Source: Methanococcoides alaskense
GTDB taxonomy: Archaea > Halobacteriota > Methanosarcinia > Methanosarcinales > Methanosarcinaceae
Direction of reading: 5' to 3'
Length of the DNA: 64,000 bases
NCBI RefSeq assembly: GCF_031454185.1
Contig: NZ_JAVDQI010000001.1
Coordinates: forward strand, 248,001-312,000
A program made the position numbers and the translations under genes. Each line of letters opens with the position of its first letter. Positions within the stretch are counted from its first letter, which is position 1. Shown here in pieces: positions 52,517 through 61,740 of this stretch. A model generated the notes under the pieces. It was not told the DNA's origin, ran no database searches, and worked only from the letters and a program-made list of their open reading frames with translations.

Positions 52517-53899
52517 ATGACCAAAGAATACAAAACGATCGTAGAGGTCTCCGGACCACTTATTTTCCTTGAGAAGACCGAACCTGTAGGATATGGTGAA
52601 CTTGTTCAGATCAACCTTCCTGATGGAACCACCAAGAGAGGACAGGTACTCGATACCTCTGCAGATATGGTAGTCGTGCAGGTCTTCGAAGGTACAGTAG
52701 GACTCAACGAAGAATCCGGTGTAGTATTCAGTGGCGAGACCATCAAGCTCCCTGTATCAAAGGACATGCTTGGTAGGATCCTTTCAGGGGCTGGTGAACC
52801 ACTGGATGGTGGACCAAGAATCATACCTGACAAGAGAGTAGATATCAATGGTGCATCAATGAACCCATATTCCAGAATGCCACCAGAAGATTTCATTCAG
52901 ACAGGTATCTCCACCATTGACGGTACAAATACCCTTGTAAGAGGACAGAAGCTTCCTATCTTCTCCGGATCTGGTCTCCCACATAACGAGATCGCACTTC
53001 AGATCGCAAGACAGGCTAAAGTTCCTGGCAGCGATGAGCCTTTTGCGGTAGTTTTCGCTGCAATGGGCATCACCAACGAAGAAGCACAGTATTTCATGGA
53101 AGATTTCGAGAAGACCGGTGCTCTTGAGAGAGCTGTTGTTTTCCTGAACCTTGCAGATGACCCTGCTGTCGAGCGTATCGTTACACCTAGGATGGCCCTT
53201 ACAGCTGCAGAATACCTTGCATACGAACATGATATGCACGTACTCGTTATTCTGACAGATATCACAAACTACTGTGAAGCACTACGTCAGATGGGTGCAG
53301 CAAGAGAAGAGGTTCCAGGTAGACGTGGTTACCCAGGTTACATGTACACTGACCTTGCATCACTGTATGAAAGGGCAGGAGTTATCAAAGGAATTAAGGG
53401 ATCTGTTACTCAGTTCTCCATCCTTACCATGCCTGGTGACGATATCACCCACCCGATCCCTGATCTTTCCGGTTACATCACCGAAGGACAGATCGTGGTT
53501 TCCCGTGAACTTCACAGGAAGGGTATCTACCCACCGATCAATGTATTGCCATCACTCTCACGTCTTATGAACTCCGGTATCGGAGAAGGGAAGACAAGGG
53601 ACGATCACAAGGCAGTGTCTGACCAGATGTATGCAGCATACGCAGAAGGCCGTGACCTTCGTGGACTTGTTGCTATCGTTGGTAAAGAAGCACTGTCCGA
53701 AAGAGACAGGATGTTGTTGGAGTTTGCGGACTTGTTCGAAGACAGGTTTGTACGCCAGAGCAGAGACGAGGACCGTACCATCGACGATACACTAAGAATC
53801 GCATGGGAGATCCTTGCAGAGCTGCCTGAAGCACAGCTTACCAGGATCGATAACAAGTACCTTGACAAGTACCACCCTGCCCACCAGAAAAGCGAGTGA
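52517..53899 (+). CDS. ahaB: A-type ATP synthase regulatory subunit B
   Basis: 460-residue non-catalytic partner of subunit A. The degenerate P-loop region is PIFSGSGLPHNEIALQIARQA. It has TNYCEALRQMGAAREEVPGRRGYPGYMYTDLA in parts and SLSRLMNSGIGEGKTRDDH. It follows ahaA with two bases between them. Confidence 0.96.
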   Translation: MTKEYKTIVEVSGPLIFLEKTEPVGYGELVQINLPDGTTKRGQVLDTSADMVVVQVFEGTVGLNEESGVVFSGETIKLPVSKDMLGRILSGAGEPLDGGPRIIPDKRVDINGASMNPYSRMPPEDFIQTGISTIDGTNTLVRGQKLPIFSGSGLPHNEIALQIARQAKVPGSDEPFAVVFAAMGITNEEAQYFMEDFEKTGALERAVVFLNLADDPAVERIVTPRMALTAAEYLAYEHDMHVLVILTDITNYCEALRQMGAAREEVPGRRGYPGYMYTDLASLYERAGVIKGIKGSVTQFSILTMPGDDITHPIPDLSGYITEGQIVVSRELHRKGIYPPINVLPSLSRLMNSGIGEGKTRDDHKAVSDQMYAAYAEGRDLRGLVAIVGKEALSERDRMLLEFADLFEDRFVRQSRDEDRTIDDTLRIAWEILAELPEAQLTRIDNKYLDKYHPAHQKSE

Positions 53900-53919
53900 A
53901 TCAGTATTGAGGGATCACA

Positions 53920-54540
53920 ATGGGCGCAAAAGAAGTAAAACCGACTCGTTCAGAACTCATTGAGCTGAAGAAAAAGATCAAACTTTCAGAAGGCGGTCAC
54001 AAGCTGCTTAAAATGAAAAGGGATGGTCTTATCCTTGAGTTCTTTGAAATTCTTGGCAAAGCAAAGGATGTTCGCTCCGAGTTGGATGCTGCCTATGAAA
54101 AGGCCAATGTGAAGATCGGTATCGCAGAAGCAGTGGAAGGCAGAATAACTGTAAAATCCACTGCATTTGCAATGAAGGATGCACCACAGATCGTGCTCGA
54201 AAGCCACAATATCATGGGCGTAGTAGTGCCGAAGATCGAATCCTCAAGTGTGCGTAAACCCATAAACAAGCGTGGATACGGACTTCTCGGAACAAGCTCT
54301 TACATTGACGAAGCTGTCGATTCATATGAAGAACTGGTTGAAAAGATAATTCTGGCAGCAGAGATCGAAACAACTATGAAGAAGCTTCTTGATGACATCG
54401 AAAAGACAAAGAGGCGTGTCAATGCTCTTGAGTTCAAGGTCATACCTGAACTCACAGAAGCAATGGTATTCATTCGTCTGCGTCTTGAAGAAATGGAAAG
54501 AGAAAATACATTCCGCTTGAAGAGAATCAAAAAAGCATAA
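53920..54540 (+). CDS. ahaD: A-type ATP synthase subunit D (central stalk)
   Basis: 206-residue helical-hairpin rotor shaft. It shows VKPTRSELIELKKKIKLSEGGHKLLKMKRDGLI, a family-typical start, and ALEFKVIPELTEAMVFIRLRLEEMEREN near the end, both split here by known coiled-coil segments. GAGGGATCAC precedes the ATG. Confidence 0.95.
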   Translation: MGAKEVKPTRSELIELKKKIKLSEGGHKLLKMKRDGLILEFFEILGKAKDVRSELDAAYEKANVKIGIAEAVEGRITVKSTAFAMKDAPQIVLESHNIMGVVVPKIESSSVRKPINKRGYGLLGTSSYIDEAVDSYEELVEKIILAAEIETTMKKLLDDIEKTKRRVNALEFKVIPELTEAMVFIRLRLEEMERENTFRLKRIKKA

Positions 54541-54549
54541 GGCTTTCTC

Positions 54550-54729
54550 ATGCAACAAAACTCATCTGATCGGCCAAACCTGGTCGACAGAGCTTTTTCT
54601 TTATTAACTCGACCTGAAAATCTAGCACGCATATTAAGATGGGCGTGGTTAGTTTCACTTGGTATGTTGATCTTAGGCTATCTTATTATTTACTTAAAAG
54701 TAAAATCCCACATCAACTTCTTACCATAA
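54550..54729 (+). CDS. ahaG: A-type ATP synthase operon protein G
   Basis: 59 residues: a polar N-terminus (DRPNLVDRAFSLLTRPENLA) and one membrane helix (WAWLVSLGMLILGYLIIYLKV). It corresponds in position, size and plan to AhaG, the last gene of the Methanosarcina ahaHIKECFABDG operon, whose role is unknown and which is not part of the purified enzyme. It is easy to miss because of its length. Confidence 0.8.
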   Translation: MQQNSSDRPNLVDRAFSLLTRPENLARILRWAWLVSLGMLILGYLIIYLKVKSHINFLP

Positions 54730-54885
54730 GAAGATCTTTCCTGTTTCTCCAGATCTTATATCGGGCAAATGTATTTACGTAAGGAAAAACTGAAATTATA
54801 TCAGTAATACTTAAATAAATATAATACCTATAATATATGAAATATGGTAATATCTTCGATCTGTGGAGTAAAATATTTTTTAAAT

Positions 54886-54900
54886 CATATATGATATAAT
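54886..54900 (+). promoter_or_regulatory. TATA box of the pilin-like operon
   Basis: tcatatatgatataa about 45 bases before the ATG at 54943; AAAGGTTGATC acts as SD. Confidence 0.45.
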
Positions 54901-54942
54901 CTCCCAAATAATAAATTCATCGAACTCAAAGGTTGATCCACA

Positions 54943-56883
54943 ATGAGTGAACTACCATGGGAAAATAAAAAAGGAAATGTAAATTCCTCTAATGAGCATT
55001 CATCTGAGTCTGGCCTACCTTGGGAATCAGAAAGGAAGAAGGATATATCTATTGATGAAAAGGCTGAAGATGTTCCAGATATTTTTGTAAATGCCGTCAC
55101 ACCCTCTGGAGAAAGAAATGGTCCGGATGTAACCGTACATCCGGCATTTCTTCCAAAGATGACATCAAATCCCACCGATGAAGATGATAATATAACCGCC
55201 ATCACATCCTTTGAAAATGATGATGTCCACATCGATACGATAGAACAGAATGTATCGAACATAGCGGTCGTTGATGAGATCAAACCCACAGAGGAAAACC
55301 ATGAAAGAGTGGACATTTCCAACAGAATATCAACAACCGAAAACGAAGCAAAAAAAGCACCTTTGCCACTATTCGAACCAGATATACCAGGCAATGATAC
55401 AGCGCCATTCAATCCCAGCGAACACATCGGGATAGAAAAGCATTCCCATATGTCTGAAAAGACAAATCCTTCAAATAACATTACCCATAACAATTCTTCT
55501 TTTGGTGATAGATCTACTCAAGGACCATCAAACCCTATGCCCGACAAAAAAGGGAAGGGATTCTTATTTTCAATAACGAATACATTGAAAAGGATCACTC
55601 AAAAGAGAAAATTGATAGACAGAATGGAAGAACTAAAGCCAATTACACCTGAAAATGTAAATGGAGAGGAAACACATAGCCCATTCTCGGAAGAAGGTCA
55701 TAGGACCATAGATCCTGGGAACAGGATCGAACATCCAATCACCACCACTGAAAATTTCCCTTTGGAAGATATAAGGACAGTAGTGCCAGTAGAGAACAAC
55801 ACTACAAATCCAAACATAAAACTTGATGAGTTCGAAATGCCCATTGATATGATGGAAAGTCCAGTCCTCGATGTTTCTTCAGAAGAAATGAAGGAAATGA
55901 AAAATGAACTCGCTGACTCAAGGCATTCTCAAGAGAATATTATTACTAACATCGATGAACTTGCCGGAACTATTGAGGAACTGAAAAGATCACTAAACAT
56001 CATCCAAAATGAGAGTGAAGGTACAAATTCCAGTATTGATGTCAAGATCGATAGATCAACAGGTCACATCAACATGATCGAAGAACGATTGAGTGAACTG
56101 GAAGATACTCTGCAAAATATTCACGCTGATAATAGCGAACTTAAGACCGGACTTTCCTCCATTGAAGAGAACATTGCCGAACTTACAAGCTCACATACAG
56201 TAATACTCTCCCAGATACAGAAAATAACAGAATTCGGTAATTCAAGATCTGCAGAAATATTTGCAACGAACGACCGCATCGACAAAATGGAAGAGTCCCT
56301 AACATCACTTACCCAGATACAAAGTGAATCCCAAAAAAGTGTGCAAGAGTTAAGAAACGTGGCTTCTGACCTTATCAAGGGCTTAGAAAAGGCACACAAT
56401 ACAAACAAAGAGTTCAAAACTGATACCGATGAACAGAATGAACTTTTAAAAGATCAGCTGGAAGAACTAACTGATTATGTAGAAAATGAATTAAAAGCGA
56501 TCGGAGCCAGAAGCTACAAAGGTAACGGCGCAAATGTTCAGCTGAACAACATTATTAAAAATTCCACAAATATGAAACTATGTATGGAATGGCTGGAATT
56601 CCTTATGGAACTCGTGGGATGTAATCACCTTTCAGACCTTCTTTCCTACTATGAAGAGCTGGGATGGATAAACGAAGATATACGAATTGAACTTCTCAGG
56701 TATGCAGAAGGGATCGATTACTATATTGAAAAATCCGATTGGAAACTCGCCCCTGATGACCATGTGAGATCCATATGGTTCATTGAACAGCTTGTAGGTC
56801 TTAAGGTAGATAAGAACAGGCTCTCTATTATAGATAAGGACATCAAAAAAGTGATAAAAGGTACAGAGATATATGGGATATGA
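54943..56883 (+). CDS. Archaellum accessory D/E-domain protein with long disordered N-terminus
   Basis: 646 residues. Residues 1-320 are low-complexity, acidic and probably disordered, and open with two copies of a short motif (SELPWEN and SGLPWES). Residues about 330-520 are coiled coil (TIEELKRSLNIIQNE ...). The last about 120 residues match the archaellum ArlD/ArlE domain (MKLCMEWLEFLMELVGCNHLSDLLSYYEELGWI in overall pattern, ending WFIEQLVGLKVDKN). In archaella this domain docks the motor to chemotaxis. Here it heads an operon of pilin-like genes, so it may be the cytoplasmic platform of a type IV pilus-like machine. Confidence 0.8.
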   Translation: MSELPWENKKGNVNSSNEHSSESGLPWESERKKDISIDEKAEDVPDIFVNAVTPSGERNGPDVTVHPAFLPKMTSNPTDEDDNITAITSFENDDVHIDTIEQNVSNIAVVDEIKPTEENHERVDISNRISTTENEAKKAPLPLFEPDIPGNDTAPFNPSEHIGIEKHSHMSEKTNPSNNITHNNSSFGDRSTQGPSNPMPDKKGKGFLFSITNTLKRITQKRKLIDRMEELKPITPENVNGEETHSPFSEEGHRTIDPGNRIEHPITTTENFPLEDIRTVVPVENNTTNPNIKLDEFEMPIDMMESPVLDVSSEEMKEMKNELADSRHSQENIITNIDELAGTIEELKRSLNIIQNESEGTNSSIDVKIDRSTGHINMIEERLSELEDTLQNIHADNSELKTGLSSIEENIAELTSSHTVILSQIQKITEFGNSRSAEIFATNDRIDKMEESLTSLTQIQSESQKSVQELRNVASDLIKGLEKAHNTNKEFKTDTDEQNELLKDQLEELTDYVENELKAIGARSYKGNGANVQLNNIIKNSTNMKLCMEWLEFLMELVGCNHLSDLLSYYEELGWINEDIRIELLRYAEGIDYYIEKSDWKLAPDDHVRSIWFIEQLVGLKVDKNRLSIIDKDIKKVIKGTEIYGI

Positions 56884-57433
56884 TCAACCGATTACCGGAG
56901 ATCGTATTGAACACACAGACCGGATAAATGAAAGACCATTCAAACGATCAGGTAATAAACACCTGAGAACAGACAGGGCTCAGATAACTATTGATTATCT
57001 GATAGCAATTACCATATTCCTGTTTGCTGTCTTTTTTGTTTTCCAATACACCTCTGGTCTTTTCACCCCCTTCCAATCAGATTCAGATGAAGTCACACTC
57101 GTAGCAGATCGCGTTGCAACGTCGATAACAGAAATAGAATTAGCTTCCGGAGATATCAACACCCCGAATCTCGTAGACCAGAACAATACTGATACATTAT
57201 TCTATTCTTTAACATATGATTATGAAGATACAGTATCAGATCTGGGATTAAGAGGAGGGTTCCAAAGCTATGAGCTCAACATAACCATGGCTAATAGCAC
57301 ATCTCTGATGTACATTGCTGGCAAACCATTACCAACTACCGGAAATATAGGACAGACCAAAAGAGTTGTCCTTCTTGAAGATATCGGATCCAGTAAAAGA
57401 GAAAATGCGATCCTTTCAGTTCGGGTGTGGTAA
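56873..57433 (+). CDS. Pilin-like protein (DUF7287-type)
   Basis: 186 residues. A polar leader is followed by DRAQITIDYLIAITIFLFAVFFVFQYTSGLF-type sequence: a processing-site-like patch and a hydrophobic helix ending in FTPFQSDSDE. That matches haloarchaeal DUF7287 pilin-like proteins, which typically have (R/G)QTTIDFAIG and TPF. The outer domain is beta-rich. The start overlaps the D/E-domain gene by 11 bases. Confidence 0.75.
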   Translation: MGYDQPITGDRIEHTDRINERPFKRSGNKHLRTDRAQITIDYLIAITIFLFAVFFVFQYTSGLFTPFQSDSDEVTLVADRVATSITEIELASGDINTPNLVDQNNTDTLFYSLTYDYEDTVSDLGLRGGFQSYELNITMANSTSLMYIAGKPLPTTGNIGQTKRVVLLEDIGSSKRENAILSVRVW

Positions 57434-57434
57434 G

Positions 57435-58049
57435 GTGAGACACAGTAAAGGTCCCGACATAAAGGAAGATGAACAAGGCCAAATGCATACCCTTGAAGCT
57501 ATCATGGCCGCCACTATAATGATCGCAGTACTCGTATTTGCTGTGCAGGCAACTGCCCTTACTCCACTTACATCTTCCACTGCAAACGCCCACATCGAAT
57601 CACAGATACACACAATCGGGCAGGACATGTTAACAGTTCTTGACCACTCAGCGTATGGAACAAATTCATACCTGAAAGATCAAATCATCGATTGGAATGG
57701 CGATGAATACGTTTGGACTGCAACAAATTATCGTTCCAGAACAAATAGCAGTGATATTTTGACAGGTCCTTTAAAAGAAATGCTCGAACTTGTAGTGATC
57801 GAAAATGGAATTGCACACAATATAGAGTTCACTTTCAATACCGAAACAGGATCAAGCCAGACAATGCCTTTCATTTATAATGGTGATCCGTCCGACAATG
57901 CAGTGATAATTTCGAGAAAAGTACTGATCTCCAATACAGACATAGAAGATGCTGTCACCTTTGCATCAGATACCGGCATATCTGACATGGACAGCTCAAC
58001 TGATTACTATAACATAATTGATGTTAAGCTCACCATGTGGCGTATGTGA
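57435..58049 (+). CDS. Pilin-like protein (DUF7288-type)
   Basis: 204 residues. After a short charged leader, EDEQGQMHTLEAIMAATIMIA and the helix end ATALTPLTSSTANAHIESQ match the DUF7288 plan in haloarchaea. The GTG at 57435, directly after the previous stop, gives a leader of normal length; an ATG at 57405 would overlap by 29 bases. Confidence 0.72.
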   Translation: MRHSKGPDIKEDEQGQMHTLEAIMAATIMIAVLVFAVQATALTPLTSSTANAHIESQIHTIGQDMLTVLDHSAYGTNSYLKDQIIDWNGDEYVWTATNYRSRTNSSDILTGPLKEMLELVVIENGIAHNIEFTFNTETGSSQTMPFIYNGDPSDNAVIISRKVLISNTDIEDAVTFASDTGISDMDSSTDYYNIIDVKLTMWRM

Positions 58050-58062
58050 AAAACGAAACGAG

Positions 58063-58899
58063 ATGAAAAAGATGAAACATTGCGATGAATCCGGCCAAAT
58101 ATTGTTACTTGCAGCCTTTGCAATAGGTTTCATGATAGTAATATCAACAGTGATGCTGAACAACATAATATATGCAAGCAATATGGCATCTGAATCAAGC
58201 AACGACATAAACCATTTCGAGATATCGAACATTGCCCAGATCACGCAAGACGCATCAAATGCTGCCTATTATAACGCTACAACTGGCAACCAATTTGAGA
58301 ATGATGTTTATTTCAATTATCTTGAAACTTATAGCCAGGAGATCTCAACCCTTTATGCTCATCGAGGTTTTTCATTATCCCTTGGAAACGGTACCCTTAA
58401 TGATGCATACTTTACAAAAAATGGATTGATTACAGGAAGATCGAACTGGACGATCATAGATAACATTGACCAGACAAACAAATTTACAATAGAGATGGAG
58501 GATACAAGCAAACTTTCAAACTCTTCGGATCCCTTTGAGATACATGCCATAAACCAATCCGGTGTTCCGATCTGGAAAATGAAGCTGTACGATGATGGTA
58601 GCAATATCAATGTATCCGTGGACGATCAGACATACCCAATAGGGGCATCCAATAACAGTATTAACCTCAGCATAATTTATAACGATCCAGTTTTCCATTT
58701 TGCCACATCAACTACAGGTGAGACCTACAGGATCGATTATTTCAATTCAAGCAATGCCATGGGTCTGTATTCGATCACCGGAACTCTGGCCGATGGACGT
58801 GATTTTACCCGTGAAAGGTATAAAGTGATCAATACAACGATCAGCATCGCTTCAAGCAAGAACAGTATCAATGTATCCCTTCCAATTACCGTACCCTGA
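58063..58899 (+). CDS. Pilin-like protein (DUF7261-type)
   Basis: 278 residues. The leader KKMKHCDESGQILLLAAFAIGFMIVISTVMLNN-type sequence puts GQ before the hydrophobic helix, as in DUF7261 proteins of haloarchaeal pilus loci. A large outer domain follows. The ATG at 58063 is preferred; the open frame begins at 58018 inside the preceding gene. Confidence 0.72.
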   Translation: MKKMKHCDESGQILLLAAFAIGFMIVISTVMLNNIIYASNMASESSNDINHFEISNIAQITQDASNAAYYNATTGNQFENDVYFNYLETYSQEISTLYAHRGFSLSLGNGTLNDAYFTKNGLITGRSNWTIIDNIDQTNKFTIEMEDTSKLSNSSDPFEIHAINQSGVPIWKMKLYDDGSNINVSVDDQTYPIGASNNSINLSIIYNDPVFHFATSTTGETYRIDYFNSSNAMGLYSITGTLADGRDFTRERYKVINTTISIASSKNSINVSLPITVP

Positions 58900-58909
58900 A
58901 GTGTGAAAA

Positions 58910-59383
58910 ATGAAGCAGTTATATACAGACAATAAAGCAGTATCAACTTCAGTTGGATTCATACTTACATTTGTAATAACAATTATTACATTCATACTTG
59001 TCATGCAATCCTCATATGGCCTAATGGACCAGGCAGAGCATACAGTCATGCGCGAAGAATTTGAGATACATGGAAACAATATCGCACTTCAACTTACAAA
59101 GATCGACACAATGGTAGGTATCGTAAACAACGGCGGTGGAGAGATCGTTGAGCATCGATCAGAACTCATGGTACCAATAAAGATCGCAAATGAATATTAT
59201 TATGTTGAATTCTCGAACCAGACCCGTGAGATCATATTCGAGTCCAATGAACGTTCTGAAACAAGAGTACAGGTTGCTTTCGACATTGAAAATACTAACA
59301 TAATGTCCACAACATTGAGTAGTGCTTCAGGCGACCATTTCCTACTTTACAATAGCACCTCGAATGTGATCGAGATATACTGA
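58910..59383 (+). CDS. Pilin-like protein (DUF7266-type)
   Basis: 157 residues. DNKAVSTSVGFILTFVITIITF resembles the N-terminal helix of DUF7266 and of archaeal adhesion pilins (AVSxxVG). NNIALQLTKIDTMVGIVNNGG follows as in that family. Confidence 0.72.
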   Translation: MKQLYTDNKAVSTSVGFILTFVITIITFILVMQSSYGLMDQAEHTVMREEFEIHGNNIALQLTKIDTMVGIVNNGGGEIVEHRSELMVPIKIANEYYYVEFSNQTREIIFESNERSETRVQVAFDIENTNIMSTTLSSASGDHFLLYNSTSNVIEIY

Positions 59384-59404
59384 AGAAAAAAAGGTACTGA
59401 GACA

Positions 59405-60187
59405 ATGATACCAAAAAGGCTGTCCAATTCAGAAAATGCAGTGTCAGAGGTCATCGACGTAGTGTTCATACTCGGCATAATGTTCATTGCAATATCCCTA
59501 ATTGGAACCTCAGGATATCCACTTCTTCAGAACATGCAAGAGAATGGTCACACAGAGAACATAAAACAAAGCTACATCGTTCTTTCAGAGAACATGAACA
59601 AAGTCGTTTTTGGCAATGCGCCTTCCCAATCAGTAGAACTGAAAATGTATGGAGGGGGAATATGGGTTACCGGAGATAGTGTCATCAACATAACCGTTCA
59701 AACATGGAACTCATCGCTCCTGCCCCCTGCAATCGAATCACAGTCATTTCAGCATCAAACAAGGGAAATACAGAATGAGTATGAGGGGACTCTTATTTCC
59801 TATGAGAATACAGGAGTCTGGGCCAAATATGAAAACGGAGCAACTGTGATAGTAAAAGAACCAGAATTTGTGTTCTCCGATAACACGCTGTTCATACCTT
59901 CCAGTACGATCTCCGGAGTTAGCGGTCATGCCGGAGAGGGACTTGTGCGTGCAGTTGCGGATGGTGGAGAATCTTCAGTATATAAGTACACAAATGTTTC
60001 CGCAGTGAATATCACCATAATGAGCCAGTACTACGATGGATGGGAAAAATATCTGAATAATACTTTTGGAATGAAAATTATTAGCAGGGATGAGAACAAC
60101 AATACTATCCAAGTACGAAAAGATGATTATTTGGAGAACACTGATGTCTATATTCTGTATTCACCCCTGAGTGTCAGAATCGAATAA
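59405..60187 (+). CDS. Pilin-like protein (DUF7289-type), copy 1
   Basis: 260 residues. ENAVSEVIDVVFILGIMFIAI is a type IV pilin-like N-terminal helix. The outer domain contains GGGIWVTGDS, EYEGTLISYENTGVWAKYE and MSQYYDGWEKYLNN. These motifs recur in the next gene (GGGVWSKHE, IKSQYYDAWADY), so the two are paralogues. Confidence 0.72.
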   Translation: MIPKRLSNSENAVSEVIDVVFILGIMFIAISLIGTSGYPLLQNMQENGHTENIKQSYIVLSENMNKVVFGNAPSQSVELKMYGGGIWVTGDSVINITVQTWNSSLLPPAIESQSFQHQTREIQNEYEGTLISYENTGVWAKYENGATVIVKEPEFVFSDNTLFIPSSTISGVSGHAGEGLVRAVADGGESSVYKYTNVSAVNITIMSQYYDGWEKYLNNTFGMKIISRDENNNTIQVRKDDYLENTDVYILYSPLSVRIE

Positions 60188-60199
60188 GGAGGAGAAAGG

Positions 60200-61624
60200 A
60201 TGGAGAAGAACTGTAAGATACATGAATGCAACTTTGCTGCATCAGACGTTATCGGAGTACTGCTTATGTTCGCACTCACCATCGTTTCAATAAGTGCAAT
60301 GCTTGTTTACAGTGTACCTATGATCTCTGACCTACAGGATGATGCACAGGCACAGAAAATAGAACAGGGTTTCACGATCCTGGACTCTCGTACCAGTAAA
60401 GTTGCCCTTGGGGAGTCACCCCTTCAGACAACATCAGTTTCACTCATAGGTGGAAGTATTAACGTGAACGATGATACTGTGGATGATAAAAGCAACATTC
60501 GAATTGTCATTACCAATCTAACTAACCCCGGCGCATCAGAGGATTTTAACTGCTCTTTTGGTACAATAGAATATACAAAAGATAACCAAAAGATAGCATA
60601 TGAAGGTGGAGGAGTATGGTCTAAACATGAAGGTCGCGGAGGATCAGTTATGATCTCACCACCAGAATTCCATTACAACGGAGAAACACTCACCCTTCCA
60701 ATAATGTCCATCACTGGCAGATCATCATCATCCGGCAACGGCGACATCAGTATTGCAGTTTCATCGGACAATAAACCTTCCATACTATTTCCTAACACCT
60801 CAATATCACCTTCAAGGAAAAATCCCATTAATTCAGATAAAGTATATATCTACATCAAGAGCCAGTATTATGACGCCTGGGCAGATTATGCTGATACAAT
60901 GATCTACACAACTGCAACTCTCGACCATGAGAACACGACTGCGATCATCGAACTCGATGTCATGCCCCCAATGGGAACATCGACACTTACCAACATGCTA
61001 AAGGTCGGTGCAGTGAATGAATCAAACCCATTGCCAGTATATGATTTTTCCTTTTATCTTGAAGCAGAGAATTCCAATAATAATGGATTGAATCCTGCAA
61101 AATATGAGATAGGAGCAATATCCGGTACAAGGACACTCACATACAACCTTGCAAAAAAAGGTGGTGCAAATCAGCTTCAAGTCCATGTAACTTATAAGGA
61201 TACAGCAGCTGGAGCTGACTATATTGAAGAATGGGAAGGAGTGGACGTTTACCCGGTAAGCAGTACTAAGGCAGACCAATATGCCACTGTAGATTACCTG
61301 GACCCTACATTCATGATGAGATATGTTCCTGGCACAAATGGTGCTACCCCTGACTTTTCATGGGGTCCTTCCGGACCCATAAGTGAACTTCCTGATGTTG
61401 AGATAAATAGTGGTAATGTTTCATTCTCGATGAACGACCTGACACAACATTACATGAAACTGATCACAAAGGATGGAGCGGTCATATTCGATATTGATGG
61501 TGGGAAGCAAGACCCTGTGGATTATGAGACATCAAAAATAACGATCAATTACGATGGAAGGCCCGGAGCTATCACTTTCCTGCACATTACCAGAAATGAT
61601 ATGGATGTTGCAATAACAGAGTGA
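60200..61624 (+). CDS. Pilin-like protein (DUF7289-type), copy 2, with extended C-terminus
   Basis: 474 residues. The pilin-like helix is CNFAASDVIGVLLMFALTIVSI. The outer domain is paralogous to the previous gene and continues for about 200 extra residues (beta-rich, with VYDFSFYLEAENSNNNG and YVPGTNGATPDFSWG). This is the largest of the set and could be a tip or adhesin. GGAGG precedes the ATG. Its stop codon coincides with the right end of an IS200/IS605 insertion; the rebuilt empty site keeps the same stop. Confidence 0.75.
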   Translation: MEKNCKIHECNFAASDVIGVLLMFALTIVSISAMLVYSVPMISDLQDDAQAQKIEQGFTILDSRTSKVALGESPLQTTSVSLIGGSINVNDDTVDDKSNIRIVITNLTNPGASEDFNCSFGTIEYTKDNQKIAYEGGGVWSKHEGRGGSVMISPPEFHYNGETLTLPIMSITGRSSSSGNGDISIAVSSDNKPSILFPNTSISPSRKNPINSDKVYIYIKSQYYDAWADYADTMIYTTATLDHENTTAIIELDVMPPMGTSTLTNMLKVGAVNESNPLPVYDFSFYLEAENSNNNGLNPAKYEIGAISGTRTLTYNLAKKGGANQLQVHVTYKDTAAGADYIEEWEGVDVYPVSSTKADQYATVDYLDPTFMMRYVPGTNGATPDFSWGPSGPISELPDVEINSGNVSFSMNDLTQHYMKLITKDGAVIFDIDGGKQDPVDYETSKITINYDGRPGAITFLHITRNDMDVAITE

Positions 61625-61740
61625 ACTACTCCACGCTTACGCATGGAGCTTCCTGCTTCATTCTTTGAACTATCGTTCACAAGTCCACAAGCTCTTCCCC
61701 TCGTTCCGAAGGTGTCAAATATTTAGTAGATTTTGATTTT
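61621..61740 (-). ncRNA. Predicted omega-RNA (reRNA) of TnpB
   Basis: By analogy with studied IS200/IS605 elements, the 3' end of tnpB and the right-end hairpin form the guide RNA, whose guide is the flank just beyond the right end (from 61620 leftward). The predicted TAM is TTCAC. The boundary is approximate and no expression evidence is available. Confidence 0.5.
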
